Assembly: GCA_046297395.1 (NCBI GenBank)
Contig: JBKCNM010000073.1
Coordinates: forward strand, 1-64,000
From: JBEICQ01 sp046297395
Lineage (GTDB): Bacteria > Bacteroidota > Bacteroidia > UBA4408
DNA length: 64,000 nucleotides
Direction: 5' to 3'
A program made the position numbers and the translations under genes. Shown here piece after piece: positions 8,304 through 16,718 of this stretch. The notes below the pieces were generated by a model. That model was not told the DNA's origin. It did not search any database and saw only the letters and a list, made by a program, of their open reading frames with translations. How positions within the stretch are numbered: position 1 is the stretch's first letter; every line of letters starts with the position of its first letter.

Positions 8304-9527
8304 ATGTTCAGCTCTGACCAAATAAAGGAGATACGAAAGCAGTTTCCGATTCTGGAAAGAAAAATAAATGGTGCCCCGCTTGTGTATTTAGACAATGCCA
8401 GCACCACCCAAAAACCCCTTGCCGTTATCAATGGCATCCGCGATTACTATCAGTTTACCAACAGCAATGTGCACCGGGGCGTGCATACACTCTCTCAGGA
8501 GGCTTCTGCCTGGTATGAAAAGTCCCGCGAAAAAACAGCTTCATGGTTTGGCGTTCAAGTGGGTGAAATTGCTTTTACCTCAGGCACAACTGAAAGCATT
8601 AATCTGATTGCCCGCGGGTTTCTCGCCCCAAGGCTCATGCCCGGTGACGAAATTCTGCTCACAGGGATGGAGCACCATAGCAACATCGTGCCCTGGCAGA
8701 TGATTGCAGAAGAGAAAGGAGCGCATATCCGGATTATACCAGTAAAGGAAGATGGTACACTTGATATGAATGAAGCAAAAAGGCTGATGCATGAAAAAAC
8801 ACGGATGCTTGCTTTTACCCATGTGAGCAATACCATGGGAACCATCAATGATGCAGCGACGCTGTGTGCACTTGCCGGACAAAAAAATATTCCTGTGCTT
8901 GTGGACGGCGCTCAATCTGCTCCTCATATGCAGGTAAACTTGCGGGAGCTCAACTGTGATTTTTTTGTTTGTTCTGTGCACAAATTGTACGCAGGCATGG
9001 GATTGGGAATTCTCTATGTACATCCTTCCCGTATTCCTCAACTTCATGCCTGCAAAGGAGGAGGAGGAATGATTAAGGAAGTGAGTTTCGAAAAAACAAG
9101 CTATGCCGAATTTCCCCTGATGATGGAGGCCGGTACACCCAATGTGGAAGCGGTGGTTAGTCTTAGTCATGCGTTTGGCTTTTTGGAGCAAACAGGCATG
9201 GAAAATATCCGGAAGCACGAAGATGCACTCTGTGCAAAACTCATCCAGGGATTACAGCAAATACATGGCATCCGCATAATCGGACAAGCCAAAGAAAGGG
9301 CCTCTGTGGTATCATTTGTGGCAGAGGGAATACATCCTTTCGATATTGGTACTTTGCTCGATCAGCAAGGAATTGCCGTAAGAACCGGACACCATTGCAC
9401 ACAACCTCTAATGAAACAGTTTGGCTTGCCCGGAACGGTGCGTGCTTCGATGGGGATGTACAATACCGAGGAAGAAATTGAAGTTTTGCTGAGAGGTCTT
9501 GAAAAGGCATTGAAGTTGCTGAGATGA
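8304..9527 (+). CDS. sufS: Cysteine desulfurase SufS (group II, PLP-dependent)
   Basis: It removes sulfur from L-cysteine, giving alanine and an enzyme persulfide that feeds Fe-S assembly. Visible features are the N-terminal LDNASTTQKP, the PLP Schiff-base lysine K227 in SVHKLYAGMG, and the catalytic cysteine C365 in RTGHHCTQP, which is the group II (SufS) form. ATG 8304 gives 407 residues, the normal length; an upstream in-frame ATG at 8277 would overlap sufD by 20 bases. No sufE or sufU partner follows, so the sulfur-transfer partner must be encoded elsewhere or be absent. Confidence 0.96.
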   Translation: MFSSDQIKEIRKQFPILERKINGAPLVYLDNASTTQKPLAVINGIRDYYQFTNSNVHRGVHTLSQEASAWYEKSREKTASWFGVQVGEIAFTSGTTESINLIARGFLAPRLMPGDEILLTGMEHHSNIVPWQMIAEEKGAHIRIIPVKEDGTLDMNEAKRLMHEKTRMLAFTHVSNTMGTINDAATLCALAGQKNIPVLVDGAQSAPHMQVNLRELNCDFFVCSVHKLYAGMGLGILYVHPSRIPQLHACKGGGGMIKEVSFEKTSYAEFPLMMEAGTPNVEAVVSLSHAFGFLEQTGMENIRKHEDALCAKLIQGLQQIHGIRIIGQAKERASVVSFVAEGIHPFDIGTLLDQQGIAVRTGHHCTQPLMKQFGLPGTVRASMGMYNTEEEIEVLLRGLEKALKLLR

Positions 9528-9592
9528 AAATGAATTTACATTGCAAATTCATTATTTTATAAATACATAACAGTTAAGCATTTCATCATCCT

Positions 9593-9808
9593 GTGATTTC
9601 CTATAAATATTTGATTCTCATAGGTCTGTTTTTTCTGGTATGGGCATTCCTTTCCTGGAAAGGAATGAATCCATTTGCATGGTTTGGTAAACTCCCCGGC
9701 GATATTCGTTTTCAAAGCAACCGGACAGAGGTGTTTATCCCGCTTACTTCAATGCTCATCATTAGTATTGTGCTTAGCCTGATTGGGTATTTTTTTCAGC
9801 GCTGGTGA
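9593..9808 (+). CDS. DUF2905 family small membrane protein
   Basis: A 71-residue protein with two predicted membrane helices, about residues 5-23 and 50-68, joined by a loop containing NPFAWFGKLPGDIRF. The GKLPGDI motif is characteristic of DUF2905. The start is GTG 9593. It lies 65 bases downstream of sufS on the same strand and may be the last gene of that transcript, though a link to Fe-S assembly is not established. Function is unknown. Confidence 0.85.
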   Translation: MISYKYLILIGLFFLVWAFLSWKGMNPFAWFGKLPGDIRFQSNRTEVFIPLTSMLIISIVLSLIGYFFQRW

Positions 9809-9940
9809 ATCCCGGAGGGCTAGTTCCGTTTTCATAGCAGCATTCTTTTAGTTCAATTCCTCAAAATCACGAAATGAGGAGCTAAGTGCACCTATCAAAT
9901 AGTTTAGGTAATTGCAAACAAACTATTGCCGGCACAACAA

Positions 9941-9975
9941 GAAAAAAAACCCTGCCTAAAGAGACAGGGATTTTC
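9941..9975 (-). terminator. Rho-independent terminator of scoB-paaA
   Basis: On the minus strand an 8-bp stem (CCCTGTCT, loop CTTT, AGGCAGGG, with one G-T pair) is followed directly by eight T. It sits 18 bases after the paaA stop. On the plus strand the hairpin lacks a good T-run. Confidence 0.85.
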
Positions 9976-9993
9976 TATTTCTATAATTAGAAT

Positions 9994-10935
9994 TTATGCC
10001 ACCTGCTGTCTCGCTTTTTGTTTGTTGGCATAGGCAGCAGCGGCTTCGCGCACCCAGGCACCTTCATAATGCGCTTTTTGACGCACATGTAAACGCTCGG
10101 TATTGCAAGGTCCATTGCCTTTGATCACTTCAAAAAATTCATCCCAGTTGATGGTTCCGTAATCGTAATGTCCGCGCTCCGCATTCCATTTCAGGTCCTT
10201 GTCAGGAATAACCAATCCTGCAAATTCAGCCTGAGGCACGGTGCGGTCGATGAAACGCTGACGCAAATCATCATTGGATTCCAGTTTCACTTTCCATTTC
10301 ATCAAATCCACACTGTTGGGTGATTTGTCATCCGGGGGACCAAACATCATGATAGAAGGCCACCACCAGCGGTTAAGGGCATCTTGTGCCATCTGCTTTT
10401 GCTGTTCAGTTCCCTTGGCCATGGCCAGGATCAATTCATAGCCCTGCCGATTATGAAAACTCTCTTCCTTGCATATGCGCACCATGGCGCGGCTGTAAGG
10501 GCCGTAAGAACCTCGTGCGAGCATGGTTTGATTCATGATGGCTGCACCATCTACCAACCAGCCAATGGCTCCAATGTCTGCCCAGGTGAGTGAGGGATAG
10601 TTGAATATGCTCGAATATTTTGCTTTACCCGTGATGAGCTGCTCCAGCATTTCCTGTCTGTCTATGCCCAGGGTTTCAGCGGCACTGTAGAGGTAAAGCC
10701 CATGGCCTGCCTCATCCTGTACCTTGGCAAGCAATATTGCTTTTCGCCTCAGGCTTGGAGCGCGGGTAATCCAGTTTCCTTCTGGAAGCATCCCTACAAT
10801 TTCCGAATGCGCATGCTGGGAAATCATACGGATGAGTTGCTTTCGGTAGGTATCGGGCATCCAATCCTTGGGCTCGATTTTGTGACCGGCGGCAATCTTT
10901 GCTTCAAAGTCTTTTTGGGCAGTTTGTGTATCCAT
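9994..10935 (-). CDS. paaA: 1,2-phenylacetyl-CoA epoxidase catalytic subunit PaaA
   Basis: PaaA is the di-iron catalytic subunit of the ring-1,2-phenylacetyl-CoA epoxidase, which starts aerobic phenylacetate breakdown by epoxidising the CoA-bound ring. The 313-residue protein has a ferritin-like fold with Glu/His motifs in LAKVQDEAGHG and CKEESFHNRQG, and the PaaA-typical RWWWPSIMMFGPPD segment. It lies 21 bases after scoB and is followed by a strong terminator. No paaB, paaC, paaD or paaE is present in the window, although the enzyme normally needs PaaA-PaaC plus the PaaE reductase. The remaining subunits are either elsewhere or this copy has another role. Confidence 0.93.
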   Translation of the reverse strand: MDTQTAQKDFEAKIAAGHKIEPKDWMPDTYRKQLIRMISQHAHSEIVGMLPEGNWITRAPSLRRKAILLAKVQDEAGHGLYLYSAAETLGIDRQEMLEQLITGKAKYSSIFNYPSLTWADIGAIGWLVDGAAIMNQTMLARGSYGPYSRAMVRICKEESFHNRQGYELILAMAKGTEQQKQMAQDALNRWWWPSIMMFGPPDDKSPNSVDLMKWKVKLESNDDLRQRFIDRTVPQAEFAGLVIPDKDLKWNAERGHYDYGTINWDEFFEVIKGNGPCNTERLHVRQKAHYEGAWVREAAAAYANKQKARQQVA

Positions 10936-10956
10936 GGTTATTGGTATGTTTGCTTA

Positions 10957-11613
10957 CTATTGTATATTCATTTCCGGAATATCGCCTTCCACAACAAGGT
11001 GGCCTTCGGTGGCATTTCGTATTTGCTCGGTGCTGATGCCCGGTGCTCGTTCCAGCAGACGGAAGCCTTCGGGAACAATATCTATCACCGCCAATTCGGT
11101 AACTATTTTTTTTACACACTTCACACCGGTGAGAGGCAAGGTGCATTTTTTCAGCAGTTTTGATTCTCCTGCCTTGTTCACATGCTGCATCGCAACGATG
11201 ATGTTTCGGGCACTGGCAACCAAATCCATGGCACCACCCATACCTTTCACCATTTTTCCGGGAATCTTCCAGTTGGCAATATCTCCCTCCTGACTCACCT
11301 CCATGGCGCCAAGCACGGTAAGCTGCACATGTTCTCCCCGGATCATGGCAAAGCTGGTGGAGGAATCAAAAAAAGATGACCCCGGCAGGGTGGTAATGGT
11401 TTGCTTGCCTGCGTTAATCAGATCGGGATCTACATCCTTTTCATATGGAAAAGGACCCATCCCCAACAAACCGTTTTCACTTTGCAAAACAACCTGAATA
11501 CCTTCTGGAATATAATTGGCCACGAGCGTGGGAATACCTATGCCCAGGTTTACATAGTATCCGTTTCTGAGTTCCTTAGCGATGCGTTTGGCTATTCCGT
11601 TTTTGTCAAGCAT
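10957..11613 (-). CDS. scoB: 3-oxoacid CoA-transferase subunit B
   Basis: The beta subunit of a succinyl-CoA:3-oxoacid (or acetoacetate/3-oxoadipate) CoA-transferase, which moves CoA between acyl groups. The active-site glutamate is visible in the SENGLLGMGP motif, and GIGIPTLVANYIPEG is the subunit B N-terminal signature. ATG 11613 (MLDKNGIAKRIA) is the family-typical start and gives 218 residues; a GTG five codons upstream overlaps the promoter box. The partner subunit A (scoA) is not adjacent. It precedes paaA by 21 bases in one transcript, which suggests aromatic or ketoacid degradation. Substrate specificity (acetoacetate or 3-oxoadipate) cannot be read from sequence. Confidence 0.92.
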   Translation of the reverse strand: MLDKNGIAKRIAKELRNGYYVNLGIGIPTLVANYIPEGIQVVLQSENGLLGMGPFPYEKDVDPDLINAGKQTITTLPGSSFFDSSTSFAMIRGEHVQLTVLGAMEVSQEGDIANWKIPGKMVKGMGGAMDLVASARNIIVAMQHVNKAGESKLLKKCTLPLTGVKCVKKIVTELAVIDIVPEGFRLLERAPGISTEQIRNATEGHLVVEGDIPEMNIQ

Positions 11614-11627
11614 ATTTGTTAATGACA

Positions 11628-11635
11628 CAAATATA
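11628..11635 (-). promoter_or_regulatory. Putative -7 promoter box of scoB-paaA
   Basis: TATATTTG on the minus strand matches TAnnTTTG and ends 14 bases before the scoB ATG, predicting a very short leader. Confidence 0.5.
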
Positions 11636-11690
11636 TCACTCTTGTGCTTTTTGAAGTTTTATCTTTACAGACAATCTACATCTATAAACC

Positions 11691-12734
11691 ATGAAAGCCC
11701 TTAAAATGTTCGGCATTGGCATGCTTACTTTGTTGGCTGCACTTACCTTGATTGCCTTTTTCCTGCCCTCCGGAACAAGTGTTACCCGTTCCCGTGAGAT
11801 TAAAGCCCCGTCCCGTGCAGTTTTTACCATGATTAACAACCTGCACCACTGGAAAGAGTGGTCGCCCTGGAGCCGCATGGATACGGCCATGAAATTGAAT
11901 TATACCGGTCCACAGGCAGGCGTTGGAGCCGGTTATTCCTGGGATAGCCAAAACCCCAATGTGGGTGTTGGCAATTTGATCATCATCGGAAGCAATCCAT
12001 ACGACAGCATCAGCACCCGCATGAACTTTGGTAAAATGGGCACCTCTTATGCTCATTTTAAAATCACAGACAGTGAGGATGGACAAACCAGCAAAGTGTC
12101 TTGGACGCTCGACACTAAAGGCGAGGATGTGAACTGGTTATGGATGGTACCGAGCAGGTATTTCAATTTGTTTATGGACGACATGATTGGCCCTGATTTC
12201 GAGAGGGGTCTTGCTGCCCTTGAGCAGGCTGCCCAAAGTCATCCCATAGCGGAAGAAGGCAAGGTGATCGCATTAAGCGAAACAAAGGTGAAGCCGTTTT
12301 ATTACATCAGCCTAGAGGCCCGGGCAAAGATGAGCGAGATTGGACCTGTGCTTGGACGACTCTATGGAGAGCTGCAACAAAAACTACAGCTTGAAAACCT
12401 GCAAATGGCGGGTCCACCCATGGCCATGTATCCGGACTATAAGCCCGGCGACCCGTATATGCGTGTGGTGGCCATGATGCCTACCCAATCTTCCTGCAAA
12501 GGAACCTGTTCCGGAAATATGCAGTGTGGTATCACCAAAGAAGCGACAGCCCTGGTGGCCACTTTCCAAGGCCCTTACGACAAAACTGAGACAGCTTATG
12601 ATACACTGATGAAGGTGATGGAGCAAAAAAAACTCAAACCGGCAGGTGATCCATATGAGGAATATGTGAATGATCCTGCAGGACTAAAAAGTCCGGCCGA
12701 TTACCTCACCCGTATTTACTGGCCGGTGCATTAA
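11691..12734 (+). CDS. SRPBCC-domain and GyrI-like effector-binding-domain protein
   Basis: One N-terminal membrane helix or signal anchor (about residues 5-25) is followed by a SRPBCC/START-like ligand-binding domain (about 30-170, with REIKAPSRAVFTMINNLHHWKEWSPW) and a GyrI-like, AraC effector-binding domain (about 190-347, ending GDPYEEYVNDP). Both folds bind small hydrophobic ligands, but the ligand is unknown. The region 264-275 holds three cysteines (SSCKGTCSGNMQC), which is unusual and could bind metal or form disulfides. A near-consensus -7 box, TATCTTTA, lies around 11659. The gene is convergent with the next one, and their stop codons share a TTAA. Confidence 0.8.
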   Translation: MKALKMFGIGMLTLLAALTLIAFFLPSGTSVTRSREIKAPSRAVFTMINNLHHWKEWSPWSRMDTAMKLNYTGPQAGVGAGYSWDSQNPNVGVGNLIIIGSNPYDSISTRMNFGKMGTSYAHFKITDSEDGQTSKVSWTLDTKGEDVNWLWMVPSRYFNLFMDDMIGPDFERGLAALEQAAQSHPIAEEGKVIALSETKVKPFYYISLEARAKMSEIGPVLGRLYGELQQKLQLENLQMAGPPMAMYPDYKPGDPYMRVVAMMPTQSSCKGTCSGNMQCGITKEATALVATFQGPYDKTETAYDTLMKVMEQKKLKPAGDPYEEYVNDPAGLKSPADYLTRIYWPVH

Positions 12735-13327
12735 GGCTCTCGTGAGCTGTAGATGATAACCGTATTGATCCGGTATATGCTTTTGTGTGGATATACGGCA
12801 ATGCCCACATATTTATAGTTTGCATCCAGGATTTGTTTCCGGTGGCCTGTTCCACTCACGCCTTCATCAATAAGCAGGTCCATCACAATATCACTTCCTT
12901 TGTCATAGCCATACTGAAGAGACTCTGCTATATGATCAACTGTTTGTTGAATGTTTCGTGTGCGGATGCTAAATGTTTTTCCTCCGCTACCTGTATGTCC
13001 TGTTTTACCCGTATTGCCCATGTCTCTTGCATGCTGCATGGCCAGGCTATCCAGTGTGGCACTTCGCAATAAAATTTCGGAGGGTTTGCTTTTTCGCAAA
13101 TCAGCCATAAGGGAAACCACATAAGCAGTTTTCTTTGTCTCGCTTGAATCCAAATAGTGAGGTAAATCCTTGCTGAGCACAACATCCGGATGTGCACGGA
13201 TGTGGTTTAACACCTCCAGCACTTCCTTTTCTGCTCTCCGGCAGTTGGCAGCATCAGGGTTTTGTGACCGGGATACATGCATATATAGCATGAAAAAGGA
13301 AATCAGGCAAAGCGTTTTCCTAAGCAT
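12731..13327 (-). CDS. Secreted CAP-domain (SCP/PR-1 family) protein
   Basis: A signal peptide (about residues 1-22) is followed by a CAP domain. The CAP signature residues appear as LAMQHARDM (His), HIAESLQYG (Glu) and GTGHRKQIL (His). Bacterial CAP proteins are extracytoplasmic and of mostly unknown function. ATG 13327 gives 198 residues and overlaps the upstream SDR gene by 8 bases, so the two are co-transcribed. The longer frame back to 13375 lies inside the SDR gene and lacks a signal sequence at its start. Confidence 0.82.
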   Translation of the reverse strand: MLRKTLCLISFFMLYMHVSRSQNPDAANCRRAEKEVLEVLNHIRAHPDVVLSKDLPHYLDSSETKKTAYVVSLMADLRKSKPSEILLRSATLDSLAMQHARDMGNTGKTGHTGSGGKTFSIRTRNIQQTVDHIAESLQYGYDKGSDIVMDLLIDEGVSGTGHRKQILDANYKYVGIAVYPHKSIYRINTVIIYSSREP

Positions 13328-14078
13328 GTCGGATGATGTCTCTTGCACCTGCCTGTGCAGCGGGGGTGATGACAATGTCGCTGATGTTCACATGCGCCGG
13401 TCTGGAAACTGCAAAGCCAATGATCTCGGCTATGTCCTTTCCTGAGAGTGGGGTAATTCCCTGGTATACACCTGCTGCTTTTTGAGCATCACCCTGGTAA
13501 CGCACCAATGAGAATTCTGTTTCTGCCATGCCCGGGGCAATGTTTGTTACTTTGATGCCAAACGGAAGCATATCGATGCGCATGCAGCGGGAAAGTGCAT
13601 CTACTGCAAATTTGGTGGCACAATACACATTCCCGTTGGGATAAGGCTCTTTGCCTGCCACAGAGGCAATATTTACGATATGGCCTTTTCCTCTCAGCGT
13701 CATGGCCTTGCCAATGGTCCGGGTCATATACAACAAGCCTTTGATATTGGTATCAATCATGGTTTCCCAGTGACTGATTTCTCCATCCTGAATGGGAGAC
13801 ATGCCCATGGCAAGTCCGGCATTGTTCACCAAAACATCTACTTCTTTAAAACCCTGGGGGAGTTGCTCCACAGAGGCTTTGCATGCCTCATAATCCCTTA
13901 CATCAAATACCGCACAATGCACTTTGGTTCCATTTGCTTCAAGTTCTTTTTTCACCTCTTCAAGTTTGTGTTTTCTTCGTGCGTTCAGGATCAAGTGATA
14001 ACCCTGTTTGGCCAGCACCCTGGCGGTTTCAAGGCCAATACCGGAGGAAGCTCCGGTGATGTATGCGATGGGATTCAT
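13320..14078 (-). CDS. Short-chain dehydrogenase/reductase, YdfG-like
   Basis: A classical SDR oxidoreductase using NADP(H), by similarity to 3-hydroxy acid dehydrogenase YdfG. The cofactor-binding TGASSGIG is near the N terminus, with NNAG and the catalytic Ser-Tyr-Lys (VNIASVAG, then YCATK) downstream. Arg-Arg-Lys after the second strand (NARRKHK) favours NADP. The PGMAETEFSLVRYQGD region matches the YdfG group. ATG 14078 (MNPIAYITG) gives 252 residues; the frame extends 10 codons further upstream. The true substrate is unknown. Confidence 0.88.
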   Translation of the reverse strand: MNPIAYITGASSGIGLETARVLAKQGYHLILNARRKHKLEEVKKELEANGTKVHCAVFDVRDYEACKASVEQLPQGFKEVDVLVNNAGLAMGMSPIQDGEISHWETMIDTNIKGLLYMTRTIGKAMTLRGKGHIVNIASVAGKEPYPNGNVYCATKFAVDALSRCMRIDMLPFGIKVTNIAPGMAETEFSLVRYQGDAQKAAGVYQGITPLSGKDIAEIIGFAVSRPAHVNISDIVITPAAQAGARDIIRHA

Positions 14079-14227
14079 GATGCGCAATTTACTAACTTTA
14101 TCAGGCAAATAACGCTGCAGTATATACCTAAATTGCTTATTGTGAAAAAAAGCGAATGTGGCATTTCGGTAAATATTTCAATTTACTTTGTACAGTGTAA
14201 AATACTTTGTAACCATTTACTTCTTAC

Positions 14228-15463
14228 ATGTTTGACATAGACAAATGGCAGGAGATAGCGGCAAGCATGTCTCGCAACAAGCTGAGAACTTTTCTCACGG
14301 GCTTTAGCGTGGCATGGGGTATTTTTATGCTCATCATTCTTCTGGGTTCCGGCAAAGGTCTTGAGAATGGCGTAACTTCCATGTTTGAGGGGGATGCCAT
14401 CAATTCCATGTGGGTATCCGGCGGACTCACTTCTGTGGCACACAAGGGATACAAAAATTCTCGCGAGGTAAACCTCCGTAATCCCGATTACGATTACATC
14501 AAACGAAACAATCCTGAAATTTCATTTATCACTACCAGGATTGATGTGAGAAAAACCTCGGGCATCACCTATCAAAACAAGAACTACCCCAATTTCGATA
14601 TCAAAGCATGTGCACCCGACATGCAGTATGGTGAAAACATCAGCGTGCTCGAGGGTAGATTTATCAATAAGAAAGACATGCAGCAGGCCCGAAAGGTTGC
14701 CATTATCGGAGTACCTGTGAAAGAACAAATCTTTGGCAGTAAAAATCCTCTTGGTCAATTTATTTTTGTCAATGGAGTAGCCTTTTGTATAACTGGTGTG
14801 TTCAAGGACAACGGCGGACCATGGGACAACAAAAGGATTTACATTCCGGCCAAAACTGCACAGGTAGTGTTCATGGGAAACGACAAAGTGGATGAGCTGG
14901 TCATCTCTACAAAAAATCCCGATGCCAATGAAGCCAAGGTACTCGAGTCTCAGATAAGAAACCAGCTTGCATTCAGGCATGAATTTAAATCTGATGATGA
15001 GAGAGCCCTTTGGATCAACAATAACCTCGACAACTACAAGAGCATAATGAATGTAATCATGGCCATCAGAATTTTCATATGGATAATCGGCATAGGAACC
15101 ATTATTGCAGGCATCATGGGTGTGAGTAATATTATGATGATTACAGTAAAGGAGAGAACCCGGGAAATAGGCATTCGCAAATCCATTGGCGCCTCGCCTG
15201 TATCTGTAATCATGATGATTCTGAAAGAAAGCATCGTACTTACTTCTTTTGCAGGGTATATCGGACTCGTGCTGGGTATTCTCGTGCTGGAGAGTGCCAA
15301 AAACTATTTGCCCGAAAATGATTTTTTTAAGAATCCGGATGTGGATATTAAGCTGGCATTGTATGCATTGCTACTGATTATTTTTGCAGGTACACTGGCA
15401 GGATTTTTTCCTGCACGCAGGGCAGCATCCATCAAACCCATTGAAGCATTAAAAGAAGACTGA
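14228..15463 (+). CDS. ABC transporter permease, MacB/FtsX type (first of pair)
   Basis: A mechanotransmission-type ABC permease with the MacB topology: one N-terminal helix (about 18-38), a large periplasmic MacB-PCD domain (about 40-265) and three C-terminal helices (about 280-400) forming the FtsX domain, including GVSNIMMITVKERTREIGIRK. The opening MFDIDKWQEIAASMSRNKLRTFLT is also found in modified form in the next gene. The stop shares a base with the next ATG. No ABC ATPase or HlyD-like adaptor is encoded nearby, although these permeases need an ATPase. Substrate is unknown; peptide, lipid or drug export are options. Confidence 0.88.
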   Translation: MFDIDKWQEIAASMSRNKLRTFLTGFSVAWGIFMLIILLGSGKGLENGVTSMFEGDAINSMWVSGGLTSVAHKGYKNSREVNLRNPDYDYIKRNNPEISFITTRIDVRKTSGITYQNKNYPNFDIKACAPDMQYGENISVLEGRFINKKDMQQARKVAIIGVPVKEQIFGSKNPLGQFIFVNGVAFCITGVFKDNGGPWDNKRIYIPAKTAQVVFMGNDKVDELVISTKNPDANEAKVLESQIRNQLAFRHEFKSDDERALWINNNLDNYKSIMNVIMAIRIFIWIIGIGTIIAGIMGVSNIMMITVKERTREIGIRKSIGASPVSVIMMILKESIVLTSFAGYIGLVLGILVLESAKNYLPENDFFKNPDVDIKLALYALLLIIFAGTLAGFFPARRAASIKPIEALKED

Positions 15464-16707
15464 TGTTTGATTACGACAAATGGCAGGAATTATTCAGCAC
15501 GCTTACCCGCAATAAGCTGCGCACTTTTTTAACAGCCTTTGGAGTGTTTTGGGGCATTTTTATGTTGGTGGTTATGATGGGAGCAGGCAATGGACTCAGG
15601 AATGGCGCCAGCAGGGGATTCGATGGGTTTGCCACAAACCGTTTTTTCATTTGGTCGCAAAGTACCTCTGTTCCTTACAAAGGCTTCAAGGCAGGGAGGG
15701 AATTTGATTTTGAAAATAGTGATATCGAAGCCCTTCGAAAACAAGTACCCGAATGCGAAGTCATCTCGGCCCGCAACCAAAAAGGTGAGTTCGGAAACAA
15801 CAGTGCTGTTACGCGGGGTGTACGCTCAGGCAATTTTGGTATCATGGGCGATTTTCCTGAACTCACGAAGGTGCAACCGATTAAAAATCTCAAAGGAAGA
15901 TTCATCAATCCCATTGATATTGAGCAAAGGCGTAAGGTGGCTGTTATTGGCCGTAAGGTATATGAAACCCTCTTTGGAAAAGATCCTGATGCATTGGGAA
16001 AAACCATTCGCATTAGCGGGATTGATTTTGCCGTTGTTGGTATCATCATGTCGGACAAAGACAGAGAATCTGCCAATAACATCTTTCTTCCTTTTTCTAC
16101 CTTTCAGCAGGTGTTTAACATTGGAAAAAAAATAGGCTGGTTCAGCATTAAGTCAAGAAGCGATGTACCCTGTTCGGAAACAGAAAAAAAAGTAATCCGT
16201 GTGTTGGCACAAAGACATTCTATTTCTCCTGAGGATAAATCTGCTATTGGTCATTGGAATGCACAGGAGGAATGGGACAAGATGAATGCATTATTTACAG
16301 GCATCAGGGTGCTGGTTTGGATTGTGGGTACCGGAACGCTTATGGCGGGTATCATTGGTGTAAGTAACATCATGCTGATTGTGGTACGCGAACGCACCAG
16401 AGAAATTGGTATCCGCAGAGCCATTGGAGCATCCCCGCTGAGTATTTTACTTCAAATTCTTACGGAATCTGTTTTTCTTACAACACTTGCAGGATATGCC
16501 GGATTGCTTGCCGGTGTATGGCTGCTCGAAACAGTATCCAATCAACTGGGTGAAGAAGGTACAGAGATGTTTGTGAATCCATCGGTAGATGCAGGTGTAA
16601 TGCTCACAGCACTTGCCATCTTAATTGTGGGAGGCCTGTTTGCAGGATTGATTCCGGCATCCCGTGCTATAAAAATGAGTACGGTAGATGCTTTACGGGG
16701 AGAGTGA
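15463..16707 (+). CDS. ABC transporter permease, MacB/FtsX type (second of pair)
   Basis: A paralogue of the preceding permease with the same layout: an N-terminal helix, a periplasmic domain and a C-terminal FtsX domain containing GVSNIMLIVVRERTREIGIRR. Its ATG overlaps the previous stop by one base, so the two are translationally coupled and probably form a heterodimer. It ends 11 bases before the convergent 82-residue gene. The matching ATPase is missing from the window. Confidence 0.88.
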   Translation: MFDYDKWQELFSTLTRNKLRTFLTAFGVFWGIFMLVVMMGAGNGLRNGASRGFDGFATNRFFIWSQSTSVPYKGFKAGREFDFENSDIEALRKQVPECEVISARNQKGEFGNNSAVTRGVRSGNFGIMGDFPELTKVQPIKNLKGRFINPIDIEQRRKVAVIGRKVYETLFGKDPDALGKTIRISGIDFAVVGIIMSDKDRESANNIFLPFSTFQQVFNIGKKIGWFSIKSRSDVPCSETEKKVIRVLAQRHSISPEDKSAIGHWNAQEEWDKMNALFTGIRVLVWIVGTGTLMAGIIGVSNIMLIVVRERTREIGIRRAIGASPLSILLQILTESVFLTTLAGYAGLLAGVWLLETVSNQLGEEGTEMFVNPSVDAGVMLTALAILIVGGLFAGLIPASRAIKMSTVDALRGE

Positions 16708-16718
16708 GTGTACACCAA

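Noticed and set aside
14190..14216. TACTTTG sequences upstream of the first permease as a promoter
   Set aside because: They are one base short of TAnnTTTG, so I did not annotate them, although a weak promoter is possible.
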